From Actinomadura sp. NAK00032 (GTDB lineage Bacteria; Actinomycetota; Actinomycetes; Streptosporangiales; Streptosporangiaceae): DNA of 64,000 bases. Positions within the stretch are counted from its first letter, which is position 1; each line of letters opens with the position of its first letter. Below are positions 1-6,589 of the stretch, piece by piece. The stretch lies in the NCBI RefSeq assembly GCF_013364275.1, contig NZ_CP054932.1, forward strand, positions 7,750,001 to 7,814,000, read 5' to 3'. A program made the position numbers and the translations under genes. Below the pieces are notes generated by a model. The model saw nothing but the letters and a program-made list of their open reading frames with translations. It had not been told where the DNA came from and searched no databases.

Positions 1-1
1 C

Positions 2-184
2 GAAGTGCAGACACCGCTGCTCGGCCACGCCGCCGACCTGCTGTCGGTAGGCGACCGGGTGTGGTTCCGCCACACCAAGGCCGGCGAACTGTGCGAACGC
101 TTCGACGCCCTGCACCTGATCGAGGACGGCCGACACATCCGCACCGTCCCCACCTACAGAGGCGAGAACCGAACGTTTCTATGA
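2..184 (+). CDS. D-serine deaminase/D-threonine aldolase-like PLP enzyme, C-terminal end (partial)
   Basis: Only the last 60 codons are in the window; the 5' end lies upstream. The translation contains GDRVWFRHTKAGELCERF followed by a short LIEDG segment, the pattern I associate with the C-terminal beta domain of the alanine-racemase-fold D-amino-acid deaminase/aldolase family. There His and Cys bind a catalytic metal and the N-terminal barrel carries PLP. The metal-ligand-like His-Thr-Lys and Cys positions are present. Family assignment is fairly confident from the motif; substrate is not determinable from this fragment. Confidence 0.7.
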   Translation, partial: EVQTPLLGHAADLLSVGDRVWFRHTKAGELCERFDALHLIEDGRHIRTVPTYRGENRTFL

Positions 185-202
185 AGGGGGGCGACCCCCT
201 TC
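183..202. terminator. GC-rich hairpin at the stop codon of the first gene
   Basis: An 8-bp perfect stem (GAAGGGGG/CCCCCTTC) with a 4-nt loop begins inside the TGA of the preceding gene. No T-tract follows, as is common in high-GC actinobacteria. It separates this gene from the SIMPL gene 117 bp on. Confidence 0.5.
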
Positions 203-318
203 GATCCCCGCCCGGTCGGCGGACCGTTTCCCGATCCGCTGGCGCGTCTCGTGAAACAGCCCGCCGCCCGGTGGGCTGGGGGAGCCCTGGGAAGGCCGGT
301 AGCGCGTAGGTTGGGGGG

Positions 319-993
319 ATGAGCGACGCTCCCCTGATCAGTGTTCGCGGCGAGGCGGTGGTGGAGGCCGAGCCGGAGATCGCGCGGTTGTCGGTGCACG
401 TCCAGTCGCAGGAGTCCGACCGGCGCGCCGCGCTCGACCGGCTCACCGAGCGGAACCGGCGGTGCCTCGACCTGGTCGAGTCCTACGGCGACGCGGTGGA
501 GAAGGTCGAGACGGGCGGGCTGTCGATCGCGCCGCTGCTGAAGTACAAGCGGCGCGAGGGCGACATCCGGGCCTACCGCGGCACCGTCTGGATCAAGATC
601 ACGGTGGCCGACTTCGGGGTGCTCGGCGAGCTGGTCACGCGGCTCGGGGACCTGGACCGGACGTACGTCAACGGGCCCGAGTGGGAGCTGCGGCGCGACA
701 GCGAGGTCTACGGGCGGGCCGCGCGGCAGGCGGCGCACGAGGCCGTGGCACGCGCGCGCAGCTACGCCGAGGCGCTGGGGTCGCGGCTCACCGGGCTGGT
801 CGAGCTGTCGGACGAGGGGCTCGGCCGGACGATGCGCGAGGCGCCGGTCGCGCTGGCCGCCGCGTACGGGGGCGGGGTCGGCGGCGCCGCCGAGGAGCCC
901 GAGCCGATCGACCTGGAACCGGAGACGCAGGTCGTCCGCGCCGCCGTGGAGGCCCGGTTCACCGTGACGCAGCCCGACCTGGAGCCGCGGTGA
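319..993 (+). CDS. SIMPL (DUF541) domain protein
   Basis: 224 aa of SIMPL/DUF541 type: an N-terminal ISVRGEAVVEAEPEIARLSV segment resembles the family's usual opening, followed by alternating helices and strands and a late VVRAAVEARFTV strand. There is no signal peptide, so it is likely cytoplasmic, unlike many Gram-negative members. The ATG is preceded by a G-rich stretch (TTGGGGGG). The next gene starts with GTG overlapping this stop (GTGA), so the two are translationally coupled. Biochemical role of the family is poorly defined. Confidence 0.85.
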   Translation: MSDAPLISVRGEAVVEAEPEIARLSVHVQSQESDRRAALDRLTERNRRCLDLVESYGDAVEKVETGGLSIAPLLKYKRREGDIRAYRGTVWIKITVADFGVLGELVTRLGDLDRTYVNGPEWELRRDSEVYGRAARQAAHEAVARARSYAEALGSRLTGLVELSDEGLGRTMREAPVALAAAYGGGVGGAAEEPEPIDLEPETQVVRAAVEARFTVTQPDLEPR

Positions 994-2261
994 AGGTCGC
1001 GATCGTCGGCGCCGGCAGCGGCTACATGCCGGGCGTCGTCCGGGGGCTGCTGCACCGCGCCGACGACCTCGCCGGGACGGAGCTGGCCTGCTACGACATC
1101 GACGCCGCGCACCTGGACGTCATGACGCGGCTGGCGGGCAACATGTTCGCCGCGCGGGGCGCCGACTTCACCGTGTCGTCGCATACGGCTCTGAAGTCGG
1201 CGCTGGACGGCGCGTCCTACGTGTTCACGACGTTCCGTCCGGGCGGGCTGGCGGCGCGGCACCTGGACGAGTCGATCCCGCTGAAGCACGGCGTCGTGGG
1301 GCAGGAGACCGCGGGTCCCGGCGGGTTCTTGATGGCGCTGCGGTCGGTGCCCGTCCTGCTGGACATCGCCGCCAAGGCCGACCCGGGCGCGTGGATCGTC
1401 AACTACACCAACCCGACGAACGTGGTCACCGACGCCGTCGCCCGGCACACCGGCGCGCGGATCATCGGGCTGTGCGACCAGTTCATCGGCGACACCGAGA
1501 TGTGGGCCGACCTGCTGGGGCTGCCGTTCGACGGGCTGGAGGCCGACTGGATCGGCCTCAACCACGCGACCTGGGCGCAGCGGGTCCGGCTCGACGGCCG
1601 CGAACTCGACCTCCCGCTCCTGCTGGACGACCTGGAGGTCCCCGGCGGCGGCGCGACGCCGTGGCGCGACCCGTCCCGCATGGCGGAGCTCGCCAAGGCG
1701 CTCGGCTTCCTGCCGAACTCCTACGCCAAGTACTACTTCTTCCACGACCAGGTGGTGGACGAGCTGCGCGCGAAGGGCACGACCCGCGCGCAGGACATCC
1801 TCGCCATGCTGCCCGGCTACTACGAGCAGGTCGCCGCCGAGTCGCGCAGGCCCGACCCCGACCCGTCGCGGGAGCGCGGCGGCGGCGAGCACGGCGAGTT
1901 CGCGGTGGACGTCATCTGCGCCATGCACCGCGACGAGGGCCGCCGGATGATCGTCAACACCCGCAACAACGGGGCCGTCTCGTCGCTGGACGACGACGCG
2001 ATCGTGGAAGTCCCGGCCCTGGTCGGACGGTCCGGGCCCGTTCCGCTGACGATGGGGCCGCTGCCCGGCCCGGTGCGCGGCCTCACCCAGGCGATCCACG
2101 CCTACGAGCGGCTCGCCGCCGACGCCGCCGTCACCGGCGACCGCCGCACCGCGCTGCAGGCGCTCATGGCGCACCCGTTCGTCCGGAGCAAGCACACCGC
2201 CGAGAAGATCCTGGACGAGGGCCTCGCCGCCCACCGCGACCATCTGCCCCAGTTCGCCTGA
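990..2261 (+). CDS. Family-4 glycoside hydrolase (6-phospho-beta-glucosidase-like)
   Basis: 423 aa, normal length for GH4. These enzymes cleave (6-phospho)glycosides by an NAD+- and Mn2+-dependent oxidation-elimination route. Visible: an N-terminal Rossmann loop VAIVGAGSGY, the NYTNPTN motif near residue 137, GLCDQ (metal-binding Cys) and GLNHATW (metal-binding His). GTG start chosen because it overlaps the SIMPL stop by 4 bp; the reading frame stays open further upstream but that part is antisense/out-of-frame to SIMPL. No PTS or sugar transporter is adjacent, so whether the substrate is phosphorylated is open. Confidence 0.9.
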   Translation: MKVAIVGAGSGYMPGVVRGLLHRADDLAGTELACYDIDAAHLDVMTRLAGNMFAARGADFTVSSHTALKSALDGASYVFTTFRPGGLAARHLDESIPLKHGVVGQETAGPGGFLMALRSVPVLLDIAAKADPGAWIVNYTNPTNVVTDAVARHTGARIIGLCDQFIGDTEMWADLLGLPFDGLEADWIGLNHATWAQRVRLDGRELDLPLLLDDLEVPGGGATPWRDPSRMAELAKALGFLPNSYAKYYFFHDQVVDELRAKGTTRAQDILAMLPGYYEQVAAESRRPDPDPSRERGGGEHGEFAVDVICAMHRDEGRRMIVNTRNNGAVSSLDDDAIVEVPALVGRSGPVPLTMGPLPGPVRGLTQAIHAYERLAADAAVTGDRRTALQALMAHPFVRSKHTAEKILDEGLAAHRDHLPQFA

Positions 2262-2270
2262 ACGCGGCGG

Positions 2271-2570
2271 GTGCGCCGTCCCGTACTGCAGGACGTGGCA
2301 CGAACGGACTGCGGGGCGTACCGCCTCGGCCTCGGCGTCTACGCCCTCGGGCGGCTCGCCGGCGCCGAGGCCGCCGCGCTGTCGGCGCACCTGCGCGGCT
2401 GCCCGCCGTGCCGCGCCGAGCTGGCCGAGCTGCGCGACGTCGCGGAACTGCTCGCCCACTCGGCCCGGACGCGCGAAGGCGCCGGCCGCGGACCGCGGAC
2501 CGGCGCCTCCCGGATGGGTCTCAGCGGCGCTTGCGCCTACGGCGCCAGAGGACCAGGGCGGTCACGGTGA
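2271..2570 (+). CDS. Small zf-HC2-like (anti-sigma-type zinc finger) ORF
   Basis: About 70 residues resemble the anti-sigma zinc-finger fold: a Cys near residue 14, an LGVYALGRL helix, then AHLRGCPPCRAELAELRD with the usual CxxC at the start of the second helix. The normal first His is absent. The last 30 residues look non-coding: they run through a strong hairpin (2477-2508) and overlap the convergent DUF3618 gene by 50 bp. It starts 9 bp after the glycosidase with a poor ribosome site and no sigma factor is next to it. It may be a decayed or short solitary domain. Confidence 0.45.
   Translation: MRRPVLQDVARTDCGAYRLGLGVYALGRLAGAEAAALSAHLRGCPPCRAELAELRDVAELLAHSARTREGAGRGPRTGASRMGLSGACAYGARGPGRSR
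2477..2508. terminator. Hairpin between convergent genes
   Basis: A perfect 9-bp stem AGGCGCCGG/CCGGCGCCT encloses 14 nt that can pair further (CCGCGG repeats). It sits 12 bp beyond the stop of the DUF3618 gene and near the likely end of the zinc-finger ORF, so it can terminate transcription from both sides. Confidence 0.55.
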
Positions 2571-2835
2571 CCGCGGCCCCGACGCCCGCGAGCAGCACCC
2601 GCTTGTCGATCCCGCCGCCCTCGCCGTCCTCGTCGTCGCCGGCCGGCCGGACCATCGCGCCGACGGCTTTGGCGACGTTGTCCGCCTCCTGCTTCAGCCG
2701 CTCGACGCCGCGGTTCGCGACGTTCCTCGGATTGACCCGGTCGGCGAGCTCGTCGACGTTGCGCGCCAGCTCCCGGCGGGTGCGCTCGATGTAGCGTTCG
2801 ACCTCCTCCGGGTCGCTGCCGCTCCAGTCAGCCAT
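2521..2835 (-). CDS. DUF3618 domain protein
   Basis: 104 aa. The N-terminus DPEEVERYIERTRRELARNVDEL is the DUF3618 signature (Ile-Glu-x-Thr-Arg-x-x-Leu). After a charged linker there is one C-terminal membrane helix (VLLAGVGAAVTVTALVLW) ending in an Arg/Lys-rich tail, implying a tail-anchored orientation with the amphipathic helix in the cytoplasm. The family is actinobacterial and functionally uncharacterised. Confidence 0.9.
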   Translation of the reverse strand: MADWSGSDPEEVERYIERTRRELARNVDELADRVNPRNVANRGVERLKQEADNVAKAVGAMVRPAGDDEDGEGGGIDKRVLLAGVGAAVTVTALVLWRRRRKRR

Positions 2836-3009
2836 GCCGTGTCCTCATCCTGTCGGGCCATCCTGTCGGGCGAGCTCGCGGCGGGCGCGGCGGCGCGCGG
2901 CCGCGAGCGAAGCATGATCCGAACAGTGTGGCAGGTCCGGGCCGGGCGCGTCCGGCCAACCCCGGCCGGTACCGTGGGTTCCCACGATCCGAGCGAAAGG
3001 CGGGACAGG

Positions 3010-3477
3010 GTGTCCGAGCGGCTGCAGCCGGGCGACGTCGCCCCCGATTTCGAGCTTCCCGACGCCGACGGGGCCGCGGTCTCGCTGGCCTCGCTGCGCG
3101 GCAGGCGCGTGATCCTCTACTTCTACCCGGCCGCCATGACGCCCGGCTGCACCAAGGAGTCCGTGGACTTCGAGGGCAGCCTGGCCGAGCTGGAGGCCGG
3201 CGGCGTCACCGTGGTCGGCGTCTCCCCCGACAAGCCGGCGAAGCTCGCGAAGTTCCGCGAGAAGGAGGGGCTGACGTTCCCGCTCCTGTCCGACCCGGAC
3301 ACCGAGGTCCTGAAGGCGTACGGCGCGTACGGGGAGAAGAAGCTGTACGGCAAGGTCGTCGTCGGCGTCATCCGGTCGACGTTCGTCATCGACGCGGACG
3401 GCAAGGTCGAGAAGGCCTACTACAACGTGAAGGCCACGGGCCACGTCGAGCGCCTCCGCCGCGACCTGGGGGTCTAG
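3010..3477 (+). CDS. bcp: Thioredoxin-dependent thiol peroxidase (BCP/PrxQ family)
   Basis: 155 aa peroxiredoxin reducing hydrogen and organic peroxides with thioredoxin as electron donor. Opens with GDVAPDFELPDADG, then FYPAAMTPGCTKESVDF with the peroxidatic Cys; the usual resolving Cys five residues later (CxxxxC) is replaced, so it may act as a 1-Cys enzyme or use an external thiol. Ala-Ala-Met replaces the common Lys-Asp-Asn before TPGCT. GTG start chosen because of an AAAGGCGGGA ribosome site just upstream and because the family N-terminus begins here. tRNA-Leu follows in the opposite direction. Confidence 0.92.
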   Translation: MSERLQPGDVAPDFELPDADGAAVSLASLRGRRVILYFYPAAMTPGCTKESVDFEGSLAELEAGGVTVVGVSPDKPAKLAKFREKEGLTFPLLSDPDTEVLKAYGAYGEKKLYGKVVVGVIRSTFVIDADGKVEKAYYNVKATGHVERLRRDLGV

Positions 3478-3499
3478 CGGCGCATACGCGGCACTCCGG

Positions 3500-3584
3500 T
3501 GCGGGCGGGGGGATTCGAACCCCCACGGTGTCGCCACCAACAGGACCTAAACCTGCCGCGTATACCTGATTTCGCCACGCCCGC
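3500..3584 (-). tRNA. tRNA-Leu (anticodon UAG)
   Basis: On the minus strand the acceptor stem GCGGGCG pairs with CGCCCGC, the discriminator is A, the T arm GTGGGGGTTCGAATCCCCC is canonical, and a long variable arm (class II) is present. The anticodon loop TTTAGGT gives UAG, decoding CUA leucine codons, which are rare in this GC-rich genome. CCA is not encoded. Confidence 0.93.
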
Positions 3585-3660
3585 CGGGCCCCGATGGGGC
3601 GCGTTCAGCTTAGCGGCCTCCCCGCCCGGCGCGGCAACGGGAAAAGCGCGGCCGGTCATC

Positions 3661-3696
3661 TGACGGATTCGCGGTCCGTGCGCGCCTTCTAGCGTC
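3661..3696 (+). promoter_or_regulatory. lar regulon promoter upstream of larE
   Basis: TGACGGATTCGC (3661-3672), then 16 bp, then CTAGCGTC (3689-3696). TAGCGT fits the actinobacterial TAnnnT -10 and the 12-mer covers the -35 region (about -41 to -30). Exactly the same two blocks with the same 16-bp spacing occur upstream of the AraC-type gene at 14027-14063 (minus strand), while the spacer sequence is not conserved. This looks like a shared activator/sigma recognition unit. The larE start codon is 31 bp downstream. Confidence 0.65.
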
Positions 3697-3726
3697 CTGC
3701 GCAGACGACGCTGGAAGGAGATGCCC

Positions 3727-4545
3727 ATGGCCGACGACGCTCTGTCGCGCCTGCGCGGGGCGCTGGCCGCGCTGCCCGGCGCCGTGGTCGCCTACTCGGG
3801 CGGGGTGGACAGCTCCCTGCTGGCCTACGCGGCGCACCGCGAGCTCGGGGACGCCGCGCTGGCGGTGACCGCGGACTCGCCGTCGCTGGCCCGGTCGGAG
3901 CTGGCGGCGGCGCGGGCGGAGGCCCGGCGGCTGGGGATGCCGCACCGGGTGGTGACGACGCGGGAGCTGGAGGACGCCCGGTACGCCGCGAACGGCGCCG
4001 ACCGGTGCCGGTTCTGCAAAGAGGCCCTGATGCACGTGCTGTCCGCGGTGGCGGAGGCCGCCGGGGGCCGTCCGGTGCTGCTCGGGGTGAACCTGGACGA
4101 CCTGGACGACCACCGGCCGGGGCAGCGCGCCGCCCGCGAGCTGGGCGCCCGGTTCCCGCTGGTGGAGGCCGGGCTGGGCAAGGCGGCGGTGCGGGCGGCG
4201 GCGCAGCAGCTGGGGCTGCGCACGTGGGACAAGCCGGCGTCGGCGTGCCTGTCGTCGCGCCTGGCCTACGGGGTGCCGGTCACGCGGGACGCGCTGCGCC
4301 GCGTGGAGGACGCCGAGGAGGCGCTGCGCGGCGCCGGGTTCGGCGGGCGGGTGCGGGTGCGCGACCAGGGCGGCGGCCTCGCCCGGATCGAGGTGGAGCC
4401 GGTGGACGTCACGGCGGCGGCCGCGCGGGGCGCGGAGCTGGCCGGGCTGGTCAAGGAGGCCGGTTTCCGGTACGTGACGCTGGACCTGGAGGGCTACCGG
4501 CAGGGCAGCCACAACCTCGGCCTCACCCCGGTGCGGAACCGGTGA
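3727..4545 (+). CDS. larE: LarE, ATP-dependent sacrificial sulfur transferase of nickel-pincer cofactor synthesis
   Basis: 272 aa PP-loop enzyme that adenylates the cofactor precursor's carboxylates and donates sulfur. The SGGVDS PP-loop is at residues 24-29. Cysteines 94 and 97 (RCRFCK) and 174 (KPASACLSSR) are all present; in L. plantarum LarE the Cys of the last motif is the sacrificed sulfur donor, whereas LarE proteins with all three cysteines have been described to hold a [4Fe-4S] cluster that can carry catalytic sulfide. This protein therefore resembles the cluster type. Start at the second ATG (3727) because GGAAGGAG ends directly at 3720, leaving 6 nt; the ATG at 3721 would leave none. 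Its stop overlaps the next GTG by 4 bp (first gene of the larE-larB-larB-like-larC operon). Confidence 0.92.
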   Translation: MADDALSRLRGALAALPGAVVAYSGGVDSSLLAYAAHRELGDAALAVTADSPSLARSELAAARAEARRLGMPHRVVTTRELEDARYAANGADRCRFCKEALMHVLSAVAEAAGGRPVLLGVNLDDLDDHRPGQRAARELGARFPLVEAGLGKAAVRAAAQQLGLRTWDKPASACLSSRLAYGVPVTRDALRRVEDAEEALRGAGFGGRVRVRDQGGGLARIEVEPVDVTAAAARGAELAGLVKEAGFRYVTLDLEGYRQGSHNLGLTPVRNR

Positions 4546-5198
4546 GCGAACTGGGCTTCGCCCGCGTCGACCTCGACCGCGGCCGGCGGCGCGGGTACCC
4601 GGAGGCGGTGTTCTGCGAGGGCAAGACGGTGCCGGAGGTCGTCGCGATCGCGGCGAGCCTGGTCGGCGCGGGCACCGCGAACGTGCTGGCCACGCGGGCG
4701 TCCGCCGCGACACTGGCGGCCCTCGCCGACGCGTTCCCCGACGCGGTGGTGCACGAGCGGGCGCGGCTGGCCGTGCTGAACCCGGACAGCCGCTCCCGGA
4801 CGGGCAACGTCGCGGTGGTCTGCGGGCGTCCCGAGGACGAGCCCGCCGCCGAGGAGGCCGCGCTGGTCGCCGACGCGATGGGCAGCCGCGTGTCCCGCTG
4901 GTACGGGGCGCCGGTGGACGATCCCGCCGCCCTCCCCGGCTGGCTGGACGAGCACGAGCGCCCGCGCGCGTTCGTCGTCGCGGACGGGACGGGCGGCGCC
5001 CTCCCCACGCTCGTGTCCGGCCTGGTGGAGCAGACGGTCGTCGCGCTGCCGACCTCGTCCGGCGGGGACTTCGCCGGGCGCGCGGCGCTGCTGTCGGCGC
5101 TGAACTCCTGCTCGCCCGGCGTCGTCACGGTCAACATCGACAACGGGTTCGGCGCCGGGTACGCCGCCCATCTGATCAACGCGGGGGCGGGCGCATGA
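4542..5198 (+). CDS. larB: LarB-type enzyme keeping the catalytic cysteine but lacking the phosphate/AIR-loop motifs
   Basis: 218 aa. LarB carboxylates nicotinic acid adenine dinucleotide at C5 in the first step of NPN synthesis, using a PurE-like C-terminal domain. The N-terminal part (VDLDRGRRRGYPEAVFCEGKT) and the C-terminal NSCSPGVVTVNIDNGFGAGYAA block with Cys190 match LarB well. However the first PurE-domain loop, normally AGTSDxxVAEEA, here reads CGRPEDEPAAEEA; the DVGVAGLHRL motif is replaced by WYGAPVDDPAALPGWL; and the usual AGMEGALPS is ADGTGGALPT. The missing motifs are all intact in the next gene, which in turn lacks this Cys. GTG start overlaps larE (GTGA) and its end overlaps the next ATG (ATGA). 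Confidence 0.85.
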   Translation: MSELGFARVDLDRGRRRGYPEAVFCEGKTVPEVVAIAASLVGAGTANVLATRASAATLAALADAFPDAVVHERARLAVLNPDSRSRTGNVAVVCGRPEDEPAAEEAALVADAMGSRVSRWYGAPVDDPAALPGWLDEHERPRAFVVADGTGGALPTLVSGLVEQTVVALPTSSGGDFAGRAALLSALNSCSPGVVTVNIDNGFGAGYAAHLINAGAGA

Positions 5199-5794
5199 CG
5201 GTCGGGGTCGCCGAAGCGCGCGGTCTGCGTCCGGACGAGGTCCGCGCCCGTGTGAAAGAACTCCTGGCCCGCGGCCCGGAGACCGCGTTCCTGCGGCACG
5301 CCACCCCGGATCAGTTCGCGGCGGCCCGCGATGTGGCGCCGGAGGCGTCCCACAACGAACGGTCCGGGCTCGTCGTGCTCACCCGCCCACGCCCACGCCG
5401 CCCACTACCGGTAGCCGTGGTGTCGGCGGGAACCTCGGACCTGCCCGTCGCGGAGGAGGCGCTGACCGCCGCCGAGGCGCTCGGGCTCAGCCCGGCGCTC
5501 ACCGCCGACATCGGCGTCGCGGGACTGCACCGCCTGCTCGGCGTGCGCGCGGAGCTGAGCCGGGCGCGGGTGCTGATCGTCGCGGCGGGCATGGACGGCG
5601 CGCTGCCGTCGGCCGTGGCGCGGCTGGTGCCCCGGCCCGTGCTCGCGGTGCCGACCAGTGTCGGCTACGGCACCGCGTCCGGCGGGCTCGCCGCGCTGGC
5701 GGCGATGCTCGCCTCCGGCGCGCCGGGGCTGGCCGTGACCGGCATCGACGACGGCCTCGGAGCCGCGATCACCGCACGGAGGATGCTGACATGA
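5195..5794 (+). CDS. Second LarB-like protein with intact loop motifs but no cysteine
   Basis: 199 aa. The C-terminal 130 residues are clearly a LarB/PurE domain: VSAGTSDLPVAEEAL (77-90), DIGVAGLHRLLG (105-116), VAAGMDGALPSAVA (129-142) and AVPTSVGYGTASGGLAAL (151-168) are near consensus. The catalytic position reads LASGAPG: Gly175 replaces Cys and the following NIDNGFGAG is GIDDGLGAA; the protein contains no cysteine at all. Its N-terminal 65 residues are a degenerate version of the LarB N-domain. It overlaps both neighbours by 4 bp. PurE-type sites are built between subunits, so I infer a heteromer in which this chain supplies substrate-binding loops and the preceding chain supplies the nucleophile. 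Confidence 0.82.
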   Translation: MTVGVAEARGLRPDEVRARVKELLARGPETAFLRHATPDQFAAARDVAPEASHNERSGLVVLTRPRPRRPLPVAVVSAGTSDLPVAEEALTAAEALGLSPALTADIGVAGLHRLLGVRAELSRARVLIVAAGMDGALPSAVARLVPRPVLAVPTSVGYGTASGGLAALAAMLASGAPGLAVTGIDDGLGAAITARRMLT

Positions 5795-6516
5795 GGATCG
5801 CCTACTTCCACTGCTTCGCCGGCATCGCGGGCGACATGGCGCTGGGCGCTCTGCTCGACGCGGGCGCCGACCTGGAGGCGGTGCGCAAGATGCTGGCCGG
5901 GCTCGGCCTGCCCGGCTGGTCGCTGGACACCGAGCGCGTCACGCGGCGCGGCATCGCGGCGACCCGCGCGGTGGTGGGCGTCGAGGACGACGCGGTGTCG
6001 CGCACGCACGCGGTCATCGCCGCCCTGGTCGGGGAGGCGCCGCTGCCGGACCGGGTGCGGGAGCGGTCGCTCGCGGTGTTCCGGAACCTCGCCGAGGCGG
6101 AGGGCCGGGTGCACGGGATGCCCCCGGCCGACGTCCACTTCCACGAGGTCGGCGGCCACGACGCGATCGTGGACGTCGTCGGCACCTGCGCCGCGCTGGA
6201 GACCCTCGGCGTGGACGAGGTGGCCGCGCTGCCCATCCCCGTCGGGCAGGGCCTCATCACGACCCGGCACGGCCTGCTGCCCAACCCGGGCCCGGCGGTC
6301 GTGGAACTGCTCGCCCGCGCCCGCGCGCCGATCACCGGACGGGCCGTGAACGCCGAGATGAGCACGCCGACCGGCACCGCACTGCTGGTAACGCTGGCCG
6401 GCTCGTTCGGCCCCTTCCCGGACATGACGGTCACCGCGAACGGCTTCGGCGCAGGCACCAAGATCTTCGGCGACCTCCCGAACGTCACCCAGGTCGCCAT
6501 CGGCGAAGCCGGCTGA
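5791..6516 (+). CDS. larC: LarC N-terminal (LarC1) protein, LarC2 domain absent
   Basis: 241 aa. LarC is the CTP-dependent nickel insertase (cyclometallase) of NPN synthesis; full-length forms are roughly 400 aa, with a LarC1 part and a C-terminal LarC2 part that binds CTP. Here the LarC1 hallmarks are intact: YFHCFAGIAGDMALGALLDAGA at the start, VHFHEVGGHDAIVDVVG near residue 116, GLLPNPGPAVVELL and STPTGTALL. The protein ends at NGFGAGTKIFGDLPNVTQVAIG, exactly where LarC2 would begin. Only 73 bp separate it from the convergent operon, with a terminator in between, so no LarC2 reading frame or frameshift continuation exists here. Confidence 0.88.
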   Translation: MRIAYFHCFAGIAGDMALGALLDAGADLEAVRKMLAGLGLPGWSLDTERVTRRGIAATRAVVGVEDDAVSRTHAVIAALVGEAPLPDRVRERSLAVFRNLAEAEGRVHGMPPADVHFHEVGGHDAIVDVVGTCAALETLGVDEVAALPIPVGQGLITTRHGLLPNPGPAVVELLARARAPITGRAVNAEMSTPTGTALLVTLAGSFGPFPDMTVTANGFGAGTKIFGDLPNVTQVAIGEAG

Positions 6517-6540
6517 GGCCCGCTGAAAGCCCGGCGAAGC

Positions 6541-6585
6541 CGCTGAAACCCGCTGAGGTCGCGCCTGCCTCAGCGGGTTTCAGCG
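6541..6585. terminator. Bidirectional terminator between the two lar operons
   Basis: An 18-bp perfect inverted repeat (6541-6558 with 6568-6585; arm begins CGCTGAAACCCGCTGAGG) encloses a 9-nt loop. It lies 24 bp after the larC stop and 4 bp after the stop of the convergent acyltransferase gene, so it can end both operons. Confidence 0.85.
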
Positions 6586-6589
6586 TGTC

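Noticed and set aside
61-309. Small plus-strand frame at the window start
   Set aside because: Arg/Pro-rich, out of frame with the recognised deaminase C-terminus and running through its terminator.
462-989. Upstream extension of the glycosidase reading frame
   Set aside because: Arg/Gly-rich translation with no domain, overlapping the well-supported SIMPL gene; a GTG at 990 fits the family N-terminus.
4542-5794. The two LarB genes as one gene broken by a sequencing error
   Set aside because: Both chains contain a whole PurE-like domain and the genes overlap by ATGA with clean starts; they are paralogues in tandem, not halves of one domain.
6517-6589. Possible LarC2 continuation by programmed frameshift after larC
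   Set aside because: Only 73 bp separate larC from the convergent gene and they hold a perfect terminator; there is no room for a LarC2 domain.
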